A stretch of DNA of 64,000 nt from a virus: positions 27,134 through 91,133 of IMG/VR virus record IMGVR_UViG_3300030328_002692, one strand, 5' to 3'. The translations under genes and the position numbers were made by a program. The notes beneath the pieces were generated by a model, which worked only from the letters and a program-made list of their open reading frames with translations, had not been told where the DNA came from and did not search any database. Positions 32,901 through 42,024 of this stretch are shown here, in pieces; position 1 is the first letter of the stretch; every line of letters starts with the position of its first letter.

Positions 32901-35766
32901 AACTTGTACCATCTGAGGTTAATACATACCTATCTCCAACTGTAGCTGTTTTAGAGCCTGTAACCGTTTGAGTTCCTCTAGTATCACAAGTTCTTGCTGC
33001 TAATAACCAGTCTGATAATGAGATGTCTTTTTCTAAATCTAAACCTTTCCCGTATATATTGGAAATAGAATAGTCTAATAACTGTATAGCTGGGTTAATA
33101 CTTATTCTTTTATCGCTTGTTGTTAGTTTAGTTAATAATTCATAAGTATAAACAGCATTATCAGAATCAATAACATCATCTGGGTCTGGTTCTAAACCAG
33201 CGTCCCACATCTGAGATACTGTTGCTACTCTTTCACTTCCATCATAATCTGTTATTTCTCTTATTTGTTCTTGTCTTTGTTTTACGCCATCTATAGTAGT
33301 GGTTTTTATTAGTTTAATATCATATCCATTATAAGCATCGTCTGTTGAACTAGCACTACTAGCTAATTTTATTTTATCGTTTGAAACTAATGTTTGTGAG
33401 CCTGAAGTAGCACCTGTAGAGTTTCCACCTGTATGAGTTAATGTTGTTCCTGAAGTATCAAAAACAAAACTTTTTCTAAAATAAGGCAAAGAATTGCTTG
33501 CCCAAGTAAAGTTCATTAATCCTGCTATACCATCAAAACCAGTTGCAAACCAGTTAGGGTTACTTCCTGTAGCAGCTGTTAAAGGAGCATTGGTAGGAGT
33601 ACTTACTGTAACATCTACTGATAAAGTTGCTGGAACTGTTCCTGTATGTAGCTTATGATTATAAGTTACCATATTCCAGGTATTAGAGCCATCTGTCATA
33701 TAGAAAGCAGTAATTGCTGGAATTCCGTCAGTGTAATTTAATTCTGGTGGAGCGCTGAATCTGAATCTTTGTCTTATATTTGCATCTGAATCCACAAATG
33801 TCCATTTATCTATAATGGTAACAGCACTATTTATTGTTGCATTAGTATCTGTTCTTTTTAAATCTACTACATCTCCTACTTTGAAGTTTGCTGCGTCTTC
33901 TCCACCTGCTCCTGTGTGGTCATAACTATAGTCATAGTTATAACAATCTAGTTCTTTACCTCTAACAACGTACTCTATTTCAGGTACTGTTGTAGAATCT
34001 TCAGCAATCTCGCAATCTAATACTATATATGCTGTATCTAATAATCTGTGATTTGGACTCCAATATTCTTCATCTCCTGTAAAATAGTCGTTTTGTCTTT
34101 TAAATCCAGGACTTTGAGCAATTGAAACCAAAGTATCGTCTGCTTTTTGGAAAGGGCCTCCAGTATGGAGAGTTAACTGCATATTGTTAGGGTTACTAAC
34201 TCTTATAGTTTCTCCATCAAGAACACCACCACCATTAGCATCAGTAGCTGTTAAACTTGGTAGATTATTATTTGTATTGTAATAATGATTGTAATATGCG
34301 TCTATATATTCTTCTTCATAATCATATCCAGAGTCTCCATATCCAGCAAAACTTCTTTTTGGTGTATAGTTACTTGCATTAGACCCACTTACTCCTGACC
34401 CTGATTTTCTGACTCCTCCTAGAGTATTTCCTAAATCTTGTCTGCCTCTACAAAATACTTCTATCCCATCAACAGGAGTTGTTATTGAGTCATCTCTATC
34501 GTCTGAATCTTCTTTATTTATACAAACTAAAGGACTGCCATCAATGTATAAATCATATATTCCACCAATTTTTCCTTCTGAAAGTGCATATGCTATGTAT
34601 ATGTTATTAGGGTCATTTGATTTTGTATCAACAAAAACAGGTAATCCAGCAACCCGGTCGATTCCATAAACTACCGGAATTGTTCTTGAAGCTAGTGAGA
34701 AATTTAAATTTACATCTCGTTCTACTTCGACATCTTCCATGTAAGTAGATACTTTAACTTTACCGTACCACTTTTTCTTTGTTTTTACGCGCATTTCCTG
34801 CTCTATAGCAGTATATGTTGCTAAAATATTTGTGGTTTGTTCTGCGTGCAGAAATCCTAAATCATTTGCATACTCAGGACGAATAGCAGCCTCTGGCTGT
34901 CCCCTATTATTAGCGTCTGCAGCCCTGTGAATTTTATCACTGGTCATTCTTCCTTTTATTTGGGCAAAATCTCCCCAATGACTTGTAAGGTTCCATTTTA
35001 CTCTAAGACCTTGTGTAGGATTATCACTTATGCTAGTGGCATTTATAATCCCTTTAAATATGAGTAAAGGAGCTCCTGTGATTACCCCTGTTTCTGGATT
35101 TAAAAATGCTTTATATACAAATACTTCTCTATTGTGATATGATTTTAATGAACCATCATTTATCTCCCCGATCGGACCTTTTAGTTCGTCTGAGGCTACA
35201 CTTATGGTTATGCTTGTACCACTTGACTGATTTCCAACAGCATGGTCTATAGCAGCTAAGGTTAATGCTGTATTATTTGTTTTTATTCCTGTTATTTTGT
35301 AATATTTTCCACTATTAGTACCACCTGAAATTAATATTTTATCTCCTTCCCTGAATCCTTTTTGAACAAAATCTATACCAGAGGTAGTAGGTACACTAAG
35401 CACTGAGGAGCTTATAGTTACTTCTGAACTAGTAACACTTAGATTTAGGGATTCTGCAGCGAACTCTAGACTCATTCCAGAGGCTCTTGCCTCTATAGTC
35501 TCTTGATAAGTTCCTACTTTTAATATTTTGTCTGCTATATAAGTTTGTGAGCCATTTGAATTTCCATCAGTATCTAAACTTCCATCATCAAAAGCTATAT
35601 TATGTCCTGCATCAGTATAGTATGCATATCTTACTGCATCAGTACTGAATTTACCATTGAGCATGGCTTTACTAGGTCTTTCGAATTTAATTAAATGACA
35701 ATAAGAAAACGGCTCATTATTTATGAGTACTTTTCTTAAATTTGCGTTTAAACTTCTTTCTGCCAT
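29986..35766 (-). CDS. Tail tip attachment protein (lambda gpJ-like), 1926 aa
   Basis: The largest gene of the window, placed after the tape measure and a distal tail protein as expected for the central tip/host-specificity protein. The first 1300 residues are beta-rich hub-like sequence. A fibronectin-III-like domain (PNGLTATATNIGTIDLAW) follows near 1330. Next come Ig-like beta segments, a short Gly-rich stretch (GSAGSPGSAGAAGSRGG) near 1570, and a long collagen-like Gly-X-Y run near 1760-1820, then a terminal beta domain ending GGGNIVLDGGNNRILITD. The distal part probably protrudes to contact the host. Start GCAGAAAG-type leader; it overlaps the preceding gene by one base. Confidence 0.8.
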   Translation of the reverse strand: MAERSLNANLRKVLINNEPFSYCHLIKFERPSKAMLNGKFSTDAVRYAYYTDAGHNIAFDDGSLDTDGNSNGSQTYIADKILKVGTYQETIEARASGMSLEFAAESLNLSVTSSEVTISSSVLSVPTTSGIDFVQKGFREGDKILISGGTNSGKYYKITGIKTNNTALTLAAIDHAVGNQSSGTSITISVASDELKGPIGEINDGSLKSYHNREVFVYKAFLNPETGVITGAPLLIFKGIINATSISDNPTQGLRVKWNLTSHWGDFAQIKGRMTSDKIHRAADANNRGQPEAAIRPEYANDLGFLHAEQTTNILATYTAIEQEMRVKTKKKWYGKVKVSTYMEDVEVERDVNLNFSLASRTIPVVYGIDRVAGLPVFVDTKSNDPNNIYIAYALSEGKIGGIYDLYIDGSPLVCINKEDSDDRDDSITTPVDGIEVFCRGRQDLGNTLGGVRKSGSGVSGSNASNYTPKRSFAGYGDSGYDYEEEYIDAYYNHYYNTNNNLPSLTATDANGGGVLDGETIRVSNPNNMQLTLHTGGPFQKADDTLVSIAQSPGFKRQNDYFTGDEEYWSPNHRLLDTAYIVLDCEIAEDSTTVPEIEYVVRGKELDCYNYDYSYDHTGAGGEDAANFKVGDVVDLKRTDTNATINSAVTIIDKWTFVDSDANIRQRFRFSAPPELNYTDGIPAITAFYMTDGSNTWNMVTYNHKLHTGTVPATLSVDVTVSTPTNAPLTAATGSNPNWFATGFDGIAGLMNFTWASNSLPYFRKSFVFDTSGTTLTHTGGNSTGATSGSQTLVSNDKIKLASSASSTDDAYNGYDIKLIKTTTIDGVKQRQEQIREITDYDGSERVATVSQMWDAGLEPDPDDVIDSDNAVYTYELLTKLTTSDKRISINPAIQLLDYSISNIYGKGLDLEKDISLSDWLLAARTCDTRGTQTVTGSKTATVGDRYVLTSDGTSSGTVVSMGKVKSKGDFTDSAGTDYTVFEECFGKFSKMFMKNHHSYTVGDIIYTDAGYYRVTSAGTKTTKPTGTNPTGFTGPLTSIPLYKLNTNGTISSTTISLSRSSSGEYRNYVSEYNADNKTFDTGYSIFDADFVKYWRYLGWNSPHQREVTRHQTSGVVDTSKSVFENINGFLKQFNGILSYEGGKYILKIETTSDVITSTKVTSSNIGSYTGYTIGVEHNPRVIREEDIIGTVKVDDKGPSKSYNTVKSSILDPGNQFKGTAVSFYDSNYLRADKNVIKSGTVNVASISSYYNARINVENFLRKSRFNMVISFKLGPKALLLTVGDTITVSHDKFGFDQKYFRVTNINFNQNCTASITAEEYDDSFYTISKPALPSVSGNDQRSGITASPGAPNGLTATATNIGTIDLAWTNATAFTDNMFTEIHISPDTNVNNRTLLHKTDGATKVFAHALGADNAQRYYWIRHGKRVVLTSGGQNKSKVLYSSFHGPANATTVIPSTLYDVVLQSDAGAFLANSSGVLQSPNDITFTANRHNLSASPVFTTSPSVTLTGSGDTRVLSKANMGNSNASVVVTATVTSTTAERNAGAANTYTSSSTITKVAEGADGSAGSPGSAGAAGSRGGSVFNFEESSTSGLSASNVTNWVGSLDDANANAIAALVIAAASDSKIQPNDRITITDNSANKAGTRVYTATATATASEADAADFSSLVTETFDGSVIVDGTLSAGKLTANTTLTNNLNVGSNMVLANGGAFYTPNKTSFTDNDNGFYLDTSGNFYLGDSTNHLKYTASSGALSLAGNFSLAGPAGSPGSPGTDGTDGTDGTDGTNGTNGTNGTNGNPGPPGGPGPTGGPGPTGGPGPAGSNAVMAAHFVLVLGNTDAPTNTEFTNAVGRAPIANDVVTVTTNSSSSDTNAFKYNGSSWSAVVGMVHGDMVVTGSVNGDRINAASTITVGGGNIVLDGGNNRILITD
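30311..30488 (-). repeat. Collagen-like Gly-X-Y coding repeat
   Basis: About 20 tandem triplets in the tip protein, first GSPGTDG-type, then GTDGTDG and GTNGTNG runs, then GPTGGPGPT. At the DNA level 9-base units (CCATTAGTA/CCATCAGTA on the plus strand) repeat almost exactly, so length variation by slippage is likely. Such repeats form stiff triple-helical rods in phage fibres. Confidence 0.9.
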
Positions 35767-36509
35767 TATGCCTGTGCTTCTTCTAGATTGAGTGAGAATT
35801 GGTACAAGTTATTAGTACCAAGACTATACTGTTGAACATCTGCTTTCAGTATGACTCTAATTAAAGGTTGGTAATAATCAATTGTTGCACCTGAAGAGAC
35901 AGACCTTTGAAGGTTTGGTGTAAAATACACTATTCTTTGTGATGTGCTTGGTTGACTGTGTAATCCTGAGTGATAAGTTGCATTATTCATAACTCTAGTT
36001 ACTCTGTAGCTTTTAGTATGCAAACTATCATTACTATCCGTTATTGTGAACATATCGCCTACTTGAGGCTCAGTTGTTTGTGTTGAGGAATGTGTTGCTT
36101 GAACCATAAACTCTCCGCCTTGGTTATAAGCAGCAGCTGAAGTAGGGCTAGTACTTTGTGTGTATGTTGTAAAAGCTGAATTTCTTGAATTAAATTGATT
36201 TGGTAATTGTATATAAAATGGATTTAACTTCCCTTGTTGTATTAAAAAAGAATAAACTGGTTCGAATTGGTCTCGTGTCATTGGGTTGTATTTTATACTA
36301 ATATCCCATGAATGAGCTCCAGTACTCCTGGTAATAACTCTTCCACTATTTGTTCGTGATATTTGGGTAGGGCTCTTTGATGAGAAGTCCATTGAAGCAT
36401 ATCCAGGACCTGCTGTTCCTCCATTTCCTGTAGTTAAAGACTGGCCTCCATCTCCTATTGCATTATTTGGGTCTGGAAGTATATTTGTAAATGCTGTAAA
36501 TGTTGCCAT
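35766..36509 (-). CDS. Putative distal/minor tail protein (247 aa)
   Basis: A 247-residue beta-rich protein between the tape measure and the tip protein, where siphoviruses encode the distal tail protein. The segment WDISIKYNPMTRDQFEPVYSF, spread over about residues 83-103, resembles the conserved core of tail-tip ring proteins, followed by a hydrophobic strand ending QLPNQF. No signal peptide. It overlaps the tape measure stop by one base and the tip protein start by one base. Assignment is from position and length. Confidence 0.6.
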   Translation of the reverse strand: MATFTAFTNILPDPNNAIGDGGQSLTTGNGGTAGPGYASMDFSSKSPTQISRTNSGRVITRSTGAHSWDISIKYNPMTRDQFEPVYSFLIQQGKLNPFYIQLPNQFNSRNSAFTTYTQSTSPTSAAAYNQGGEFMVQATHSSTQTTEPQVGDMFTITDSNDSLHTKSYRVTRVMNNATYHSGLHSQPSTSQRIVYFTPNLQRSVSSGATIDYYQPLIRVILKADVQQYSLGTNNLYQFSLNLEEAQA

Positions 36510-39500
36510 TATCCTCCGTATGCTCCTGTATTAACTTCTTCCATGAATTCTTCTCCATGTTCATTTGCTGCTTCTCTAATCATGCCTATGATGTTTCCTC
36601 TTTGCTCTAGTAGTAAATCTTCTACGCCTGCAGCGTCTACAGCATTGATTGAGAAGTTAACATTAGTTGTTCCACCTAATTTATCATTAGGTACAACTTC
36701 ATATCCTGCTGTTGTAGGTTTCACTATTTCTGGACCTCTTTCTCCTACTAATATTTCTCCGCCTGCTGCATATCCTCTCTTCATTCCAGCTGCTCCGCCA
36801 GGTGTAAAGTTGTTTGCATTACTACCGAATCCTTTTTGTCCTCTAAGGAAGGCTAATTCTCCTGCAGACGCTCCTTGAGCTGTGTCTACACTAGTATTTC
36901 TTTTTCCTACTTCTATAGTGGAAGGTGCTGAAGATACATTACCTGATGAGCCTTGGAATTGTTGTGCTTTTATTAGGGATATTTGTTTCATACCCATAGC
37001 AAGTACCATAGCCGCTAAAGCTGGTCCTACAACTGGTATTTCATAAGCTCTTGTTGCTCCTAAGGCTGTACTGATGACTGCCTGGGCAATATCCATAGTC
37101 TTTTTAGTTTCAAAAGCTTTTCTTTGTATTGCTTCTTTTTTCTTTTCCATTGCTTTAATTTTAGCAACGGAAGCTGCTGAATTGCCGTCTCTTTTCTTCT
37201 CAGCTTCTATTTGTTTGTCTATTTCGGCGACTTGTGCCTTTGTGTTTTGTTGTTGTAATTGAGATATAACTCCAATAGCTTGCATAGCCATTTGAGCTCC
37301 TGCTACTAGTTTATCTCCGAAGCTCGCACCCTCTGTATCAAATACTTTCATAGTCTCTAAGAATGAAGAAGCTAAAGTAAACATTCCTTCTTGGGCCATT
37401 GCTATTAATTCACCTTCTGGTCCTAGTTCTTTTAATGATTCTCTCATTGGGCTTAAGAAATCAGTCATTTTTGCAAGAGTCTCTGAGTCAAATCCTATAT
37501 TTTTATTCCAGTTTCCATCTTTATCTTGAAGTTGTGAGAATAGTAAGTCGGCATTCTCTAACATTTTTTCACCTTGTAAGGTTTCATTGATTAGTGATGT
37601 TTTAGAGAGTCCTACAATCGCTTGTTCAGCTTTCATCTGTTTGATTTTAGCATCTGCTGTGGCTTCTGCAAGTGATGAAACATTTTCCATTTGAGTTTCA
37701 ATATCTTGAATAACTTTTTCATCTACACCCAAAGCTTCCATTCTTGCTCTCATTATTATAAGCTCTATTCTTAATTTCTCTACTAGTAATTCTTTTTCTT
37801 TTGTTGCTACTCTTATTTTTTCAGCTGCAATTCTTTTTTCTGCGTCTAATTTTTGCGCAGGAGTATTTTCTATACCTCTTCCTTTGCCCGCTGCATTCAA
37901 TGCCTCTTGTGCTTTTATTGTGGCCTCTTGTGCAGCAAACATTTTCTTTGATTCTTGAAGTCTCAACTTGTCAATAGCTAGTGATTCTTTATCAAGTAGA
38001 GCTTTTTTCTCTGTATCTCCTACTATCTTTTCTGTTGTTTTGCTTAAAGTTTCTTCTGCGTCTAAGATTTTTGCGTATCTGCCTAACTCTTCCTCTGACA
38101 TCTCTGACATCTGCTTCTTCAACTCACCATTTTCCTTAAACAAACCACTAGTTTCTTTCGTAAACTGTAATTCTTTTTCTTGTAAATTTTTGGATATAGT
38201 CAATGCTTTATTAGAAGATGTAATTCTAAGATTTGCTGCTGCTAAGTTCATCTTTTGATATTTACTTGCTCCAGCTGTTAGTCTTTGCTGATACTTTATT
38301 TCGGCCTCATTAAATAGTTGCATTTTATGAATTTCTTTAGCTAATTTAGTGACTGCTTCAGTTCTATTTGCTATTAAATCACCTAGCCCTAGCTCATTAG
38401 CTATTCTGGCTTTTGTAGCTTCAATTTCTTCTTTGGATAAGTTTAATGATTCTTTTGTTGCTTCCTTGACCCTTGTATTGTATGTCTCCATTGCTGAAGA
38501 TAAGTCTTCATTATGCATCAGCATTCTTACAAATGCAGGTTCTGCCTGGTCTAACATCTCTACTAAAGCTCCTGAACCTTGCTGATTAGGGTCTGCTTCC
38601 ATTACACCTAACATTTCTTCAGATATTACCTTTAAAGTTGCTAAATAAGTAGATATTTTTCCTTTCTTAGTAAATTCTTGATTAAATTCGGACATTTTTT
38701 GTTTTGCTTCTCTTAGTGTTTCAGTTAATACTATTAAGGATTGTCCTTGCGCGGTAGTATCTTGTACACCTATTCTCATAGTTTTCTGTAAAAATTCTTG
38801 AACATTAACAACAGCACCAGTTGCATCAACTAAACCCTCTGTTGCTGATATTGTTTCCCACATTGATTCTCCGAAGAATTTTTGTACTGATTCACCTTTT
38901 GCTATAGATTGTAAGAAAGGGTTTATATCAAAATCGCTAGAAAGATTTTTTCTTAATTCTTTTGAGCCTTCTCCTGCCTGTTTTAACATTTCTTCAAAAG
39001 CCCTTATTTCATGAATACCAGCTTTCATAATACCACTATCAAGCAACCCTAGAGTAGCACCACTCATTGTAAACTTAAAAGCCTCTTTTATTGCTCCTGC
39101 TTCTCTTTCTAATTCTTGTAAATCTCCTGCTAAGCTATCTTTTCCTTCTACTTTTATTTCCCATTTTTCTGGTAAAATATAGTTTATCTTGTCTGCTGCC
39201 CAAATTGTTGCTTTTATCCACCATTGTAAAAACTGATTCCATCCGGCTCTTAGATTTAACCACATTATGTTAAATCCTGACTTAGTCATAGCAAAGAACT
39301 TTCCTGCCTTCGTTCCTAAGTCTTGAAAAATTCTTCCTACAAAGGTTAACTTCGCATTGGCTTTTTCCTGTTCTGCTTGCAGCTCTTCTAATGAATCAAG
39401 TAATGCTGTATTGGCAGTTGCTGAAGCCATTAGAGCTTCTGCGGATGTTTGGTTCGCTCTTGCATTTCTACCCTGACTCTCCGATAATTTATCAATATTT

Positions 39501-41215
39501 GAAGCAGTTTGTTCCATTGCTTTATTTAAAGCAGATGCTTCTCCTCTAAATTGACCCAACCATCTGAAAGCACCTACTAATAATGATATTAGTAAATCTA
39601 GCAAGAATAGTAGCTGACCTATGACAGGAATTGCTGTAAATATTCCTTTAATGGCTACTCTTGCTGTGAGCCCAAAAGACTTGAAACTCATCTTAGCCAT
39701 AAACAGAGGTTTTTTCAACCACATAAAGCTAGTAGCCATTGTCTTGTTGCCGAACGCTATTTTTTTCTGGTCAGCCATATGAGCTTTGCCGGCCCACCTT
39801 GCTCGTTTCATTGCTTTCATATGACCTTTAAAACTTGAGTCTTTTTCAAGATTGCTAAATATTTTTGATTCTACTCTTCCAAGTTGTGCTTGTTTACCAA
39901 GAGAACTTGCCCCCATGCTAATAGTTGATCCTTGTTGCCTTGCTGCATTTAAAGCTTGTATGTCTGCTAACTCTTGTTTTGCTAATGCTATTCTTTCTCT
40001 TACTAAGGCTATTTGTTTTACTGTTCCGGCTTTTATCCTTTTTTGAGCTCCTAAAATATAATCATTTAATTTTTTCTGTGCTTTTTCTAAATCTTTTGTT
40101 TCGTATTCGCCTTTCTGTATATTTTTAGCTAAATCATTGTATCCTTTACCCATACCTTTTATGGTATTAATTTTTTTCTCATATGACCTTATTACTCTCA
40201 GGTTTGCTTGTTCTTCCTTTTTAGCATTTTCTAGGGCGTCGCCTGCATTTTTCGCTGCTATCATACCTAACTTTGATATAATAGGTATTGCTTGATTTAA
40301 AACACCTTTAGTTATAACCATCATAAAGCCCATTAAGGCCATTTCATTCTTTGCAAAGAATCCCGCTATAGGCCCAAGTATCATATTGAAGGCGTCCATT
40401 ATCTTTCTTCCTAATTCCATTAGAGTTGCCCCTAATTCATCAAAGTTACTTGCGTCTTGGTCAAATAAATCTCCAAATTTTCTCTCTCCTTGCTCCGCTA
40501 TTTCATTAGCAAAAGCCATACGTTTTTCAAATCTGTTTAATTCACTTGCCGCTTTACCTAACGTGGCTGCGTATTTTGCTGCAGCGTCATCTACTCTTAC
40601 AAATAGTCCTAATTCGTCCAAAATTTCAGGCTCTAGTTTAGCTGCACCACGAGTAACCCTGTCAATCGCATCTCCTACATCTCTACCTAAAGCCAAAGCT
40701 GCCGATTTAGCTACTTGGGTTAATTTTTCCATCTGACTTGGGTCAAAACCAGCACTAGCACCTACTGAGGCTGTTTGCATAGCTTGAGCCATATCAATCG
40801 CTCCACCTGCTACACCCCTTATTCTCATAGATAAGGCTTCTAAATTTTGACCAGACTTACTCCCTAGAATTTCTAGTGAGTCTATCATGGTTTGTACTTG
40901 GGCTGCTTGTTTTAAAGCATTGAATGCAGCGGTTGCTGCGAAAACGTTAGCTGCTAATGTAGCATACGCTCCAACAAGGCCAGAAGAACCTGACCCCATT
41001 GTTTCTTTCATTTTAGAAAAACCTTTAGCAGAAGATAGATTACTTTGGTATAAGGATTTTTCTTTTTTATGAGTATTATCAGAAGTCTTATTAAGCTTTG
41101 TTCTTTCCTTATTAAGGTCTTTAGTCTCTTTTTTAGTGTCGCCAAGCTGCTTCGAGAGCTGCTTAGCCCCCTTACTCGTCATCTGTACTTCAAAGATTAC
41201 CTTACCTTCTGCCAT
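36509..41215 (-). CDS. Tail tape measure protein (1568 aa)
   Basis: Very long, helix-rich protein with coiled-coil N-terminus (Lys/Leu/Gln-rich, residues 10-60), several hydrophobic segments (around 75-100, 280-310, 530-555) and long charged helices. The C-terminus contains the AAGGEILVGERGPEIVKP motif found at the end of many tape measure proteins. It sets tail length and is ejected with the DNA. By analogy with known siphoviruses, 1568 residues would give a tail of roughly 230 nm at 1.5 angstroms per residue. Upstream are two chaperone genes. Confidence 0.9.
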   Translation of the reverse strand: MAEGKVIFEVQMTSKGAKQLSKQLGDTKKETKDLNKERTKLNKTSDNTHKKEKSLYQSNLSSAKGFSKMKETMGSGSSGLVGAYATLAANVFAATAAFNALKQAAQVQTMIDSLEILGSKSGQNLEALSMRIRGVAGGAIDMAQAMQTASVGASAGFDPSQMEKLTQVAKSAALALGRDVGDAIDRVTRGAAKLEPEILDELGLFVRVDDAAAKYAATLGKAASELNRFEKRMAFANEIAEQGERKFGDLFDQDASNFDELGATLMELGRKIMDAFNMILGPIAGFFAKNEMALMGFMMVITKGVLNQAIPIISKLGMIAAKNAGDALENAKKEEQANLRVIRSYEKKINTIKGMGKGYNDLAKNIQKGEYETKDLEKAQKKLNDYILGAQKRIKAGTVKQIALVRERIALAKQELADIQALNAARQQGSTISMGASSLGKQAQLGRVESKIFSNLEKDSSFKGHMKAMKRARWAGKAHMADQKKIAFGNKTMATSFMWLKKPLFMAKMSFKSFGLTARVAIKGIFTAIPVIGQLLFLLDLLISLLVGAFRWLGQFRGEASALNKAMEQTASNIDKLSESQGRNARANQTSAEALMASATANTALLDSLEELQAEQEKANAKLTFVGRIFQDLGTKAGKFFAMTKSGFNIMWLNLRAGWNQFLQWWIKATIWAADKINYILPEKWEIKVEGKDSLAGDLQELEREAGAIKEAFKFTMSGATLGLLDSGIMKAGIHEIRAFEEMLKQAGEGSKELRKNLSSDFDINPFLQSIAKGESVQKFFGESMWETISATEGLVDATGAVVNVQEFLQKTMRIGVQDTTAQGQSLIVLTETLREAKQKMSEFNQEFTKKGKISTYLATLKVISEEMLGVMEADPNQQGSGALVEMLDQAEPAFVRMLMHNEDLSSAMETYNTRVKEATKESLNLSKEEIEATKARIANELGLGDLIANRTEAVTKLAKEIHKMQLFNEAEIKYQQRLTAGASKYQKMNLAAANLRITSSNKALTISKNLQEKELQFTKETSGLFKENGELKKQMSEMSEEELGRYAKILDAEETLSKTTEKIVGDTEKKALLDKESLAIDKLRLQESKKMFAAQEATIKAQEALNAAGKGRGIENTPAQKLDAEKRIAAEKIRVATKEKELLVEKLRIELIIMRARMEALGVDEKVIQDIETQMENVSSLAEATADAKIKQMKAEQAIVGLSKTSLINETLQGEKMLENADLLFSQLQDKDGNWNKNIGFDSETLAKMTDFLSPMRESLKELGPEGELIAMAQEGMFTLASSFLETMKVFDTEGASFGDKLVAGAQMAMQAIGVISQLQQQNTKAQVAEIDKQIEAEKKRDGNSAASVAKIKAMEKKKEAIQRKAFETKKTMDIAQAVISTALGATRAYEIPVVGPALAAMVLAMGMKQISLIKAQQFQGSSGNVSSAPSTIEVGKRNTSVDTAQGASAGELAFLRGQKGFGSNANNFTPGGAAGMKRGYAAGGEILVGERGPEIVKPTTAGYEVVPNDKLGGTTNVNFSINAVDAAGVEDLLLEQRGNIIGMIREAANEHGEEFMEEVNTGAYGG

Positions 41216-41221
41216 GTTTTC

Positions 41222-41548
41222 CTATTTTTTCCTAATTTTATCTATCTCAGCTTTTAGTTTTTTCTGAGATGCTTTGATTTGTTTTCCGTCAAGATACATT
41301 AGTATCTCTAAACACCAATCTTTTTCATGGGTTGTTTCTATCCCATATAATTCAAGTAGTAAATCTAGATTTGTGAAATCTTTTCCCACATAACCTACAT
41401 CACCGTAAATTCTGTCCCCGAGAGTATAAAATATATTTACTGCTCTTGATACAGATTCTGGAAAATCCTCAGCATCTGGAGGTATTCTATCCCAATCTAT
41501 TTCTTCTCCCGTTTGTTCGACCATACGTAAGTATTGGTCTTTTGTCAT
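41222..41548 (-). CDS. Putative tail assembly chaperone, distal (gpT-like)
   Basis: A 108-residue acidic protein with a Lys-rich end. It lies between the upstream chaperone-like gene and the tape measure, the place of the lambda G/T pair. Its own ATG at 41548 has only a poorly placed AGG 3 bases before it. The reading frame stays open for about 24 codons upstream, overlapping the end of the preceding gene in another frame, so it may be made by frameshifting. No sequence motif is diagnostic. Confidence 0.6.
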   Translation of the reverse strand: MTKDQYLRMVEQTGEEIDWDRIPPDAEDFPESVSRAVNIFYTLGDRIYGDVGYVGKDFTNLDLLLELYGIETTHEKDWCLEILMYLDGKQIKASQKKLKAEIDKIRKK

Positions 41549-41564
41549 ACCTATGTTTTCGTGA

Positions 41565-42008
41565 TCAATCCACAGGTTGAGCTTCTTCAGTAGTTTGTTT
41601 TTCGACTTTTGTACGAAAGTTTTCTAAGTCAAAGACTACCTCATTGAGCCAATTATCAAACTCTGTTGAGTTTTCCACTAATTGTCTAGCGTTTTCTTGA
41701 GTATAATCTAGCTCGTCTTCTACATTTTGTCCTTGTAGGTTTACTAGTAGTAATTCTTCTAAAAATTTTAGTTTGAATCCTTTCCAACCTTTTACAGTTG
41801 CTTCTGTAAATTCAATTAAGAATTTATTTTCATCTAAATTTTCTTCAAATCCTCTAGTTTTTCTATTAAATTTGTTTGTAGTACACTTTTTTCTTAAGTT
41901 TACTAATTCTTTTCGGGATAGGTTTGCAAGTTCGACTTCAAATCCGTCGAGCCCTGGAAACTCTACCCAAGTGGTCTTACTGTCGACCAAAAGGCTTTTA
42001 AGTTCCAT
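41565..42008 (-). CDS. Putative tail assembly chaperone, proximal (gpG-like)
   Basis: A 147-residue protein, Glu/Lys/Asn-rich, helical in the C-terminal half (FDNWLNEVVFDLENF). It is located between the tail tube genes and the tape measure, and its size fits the G-type chaperone that binds the tape measure during tail assembly. The last codons overlap an open frame leading into the next gene. Confidence 0.6.
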   Translation of the reverse strand: MELKSLLVDSKTTWVEFPGLDGFEVELANLSRKELVNLRKKCTTNKFNRKTRGFEENLDENKFLIEFTEATVKGWKGFKLKFLEELLLVNLQGQNVEDELDYTQENARQLVENSTEFDNWLNEVVFDLENFRTKVEKQTTEEAQPVD

Positions 42009-42024
42009 ATTTTTTTTCTCTCTC

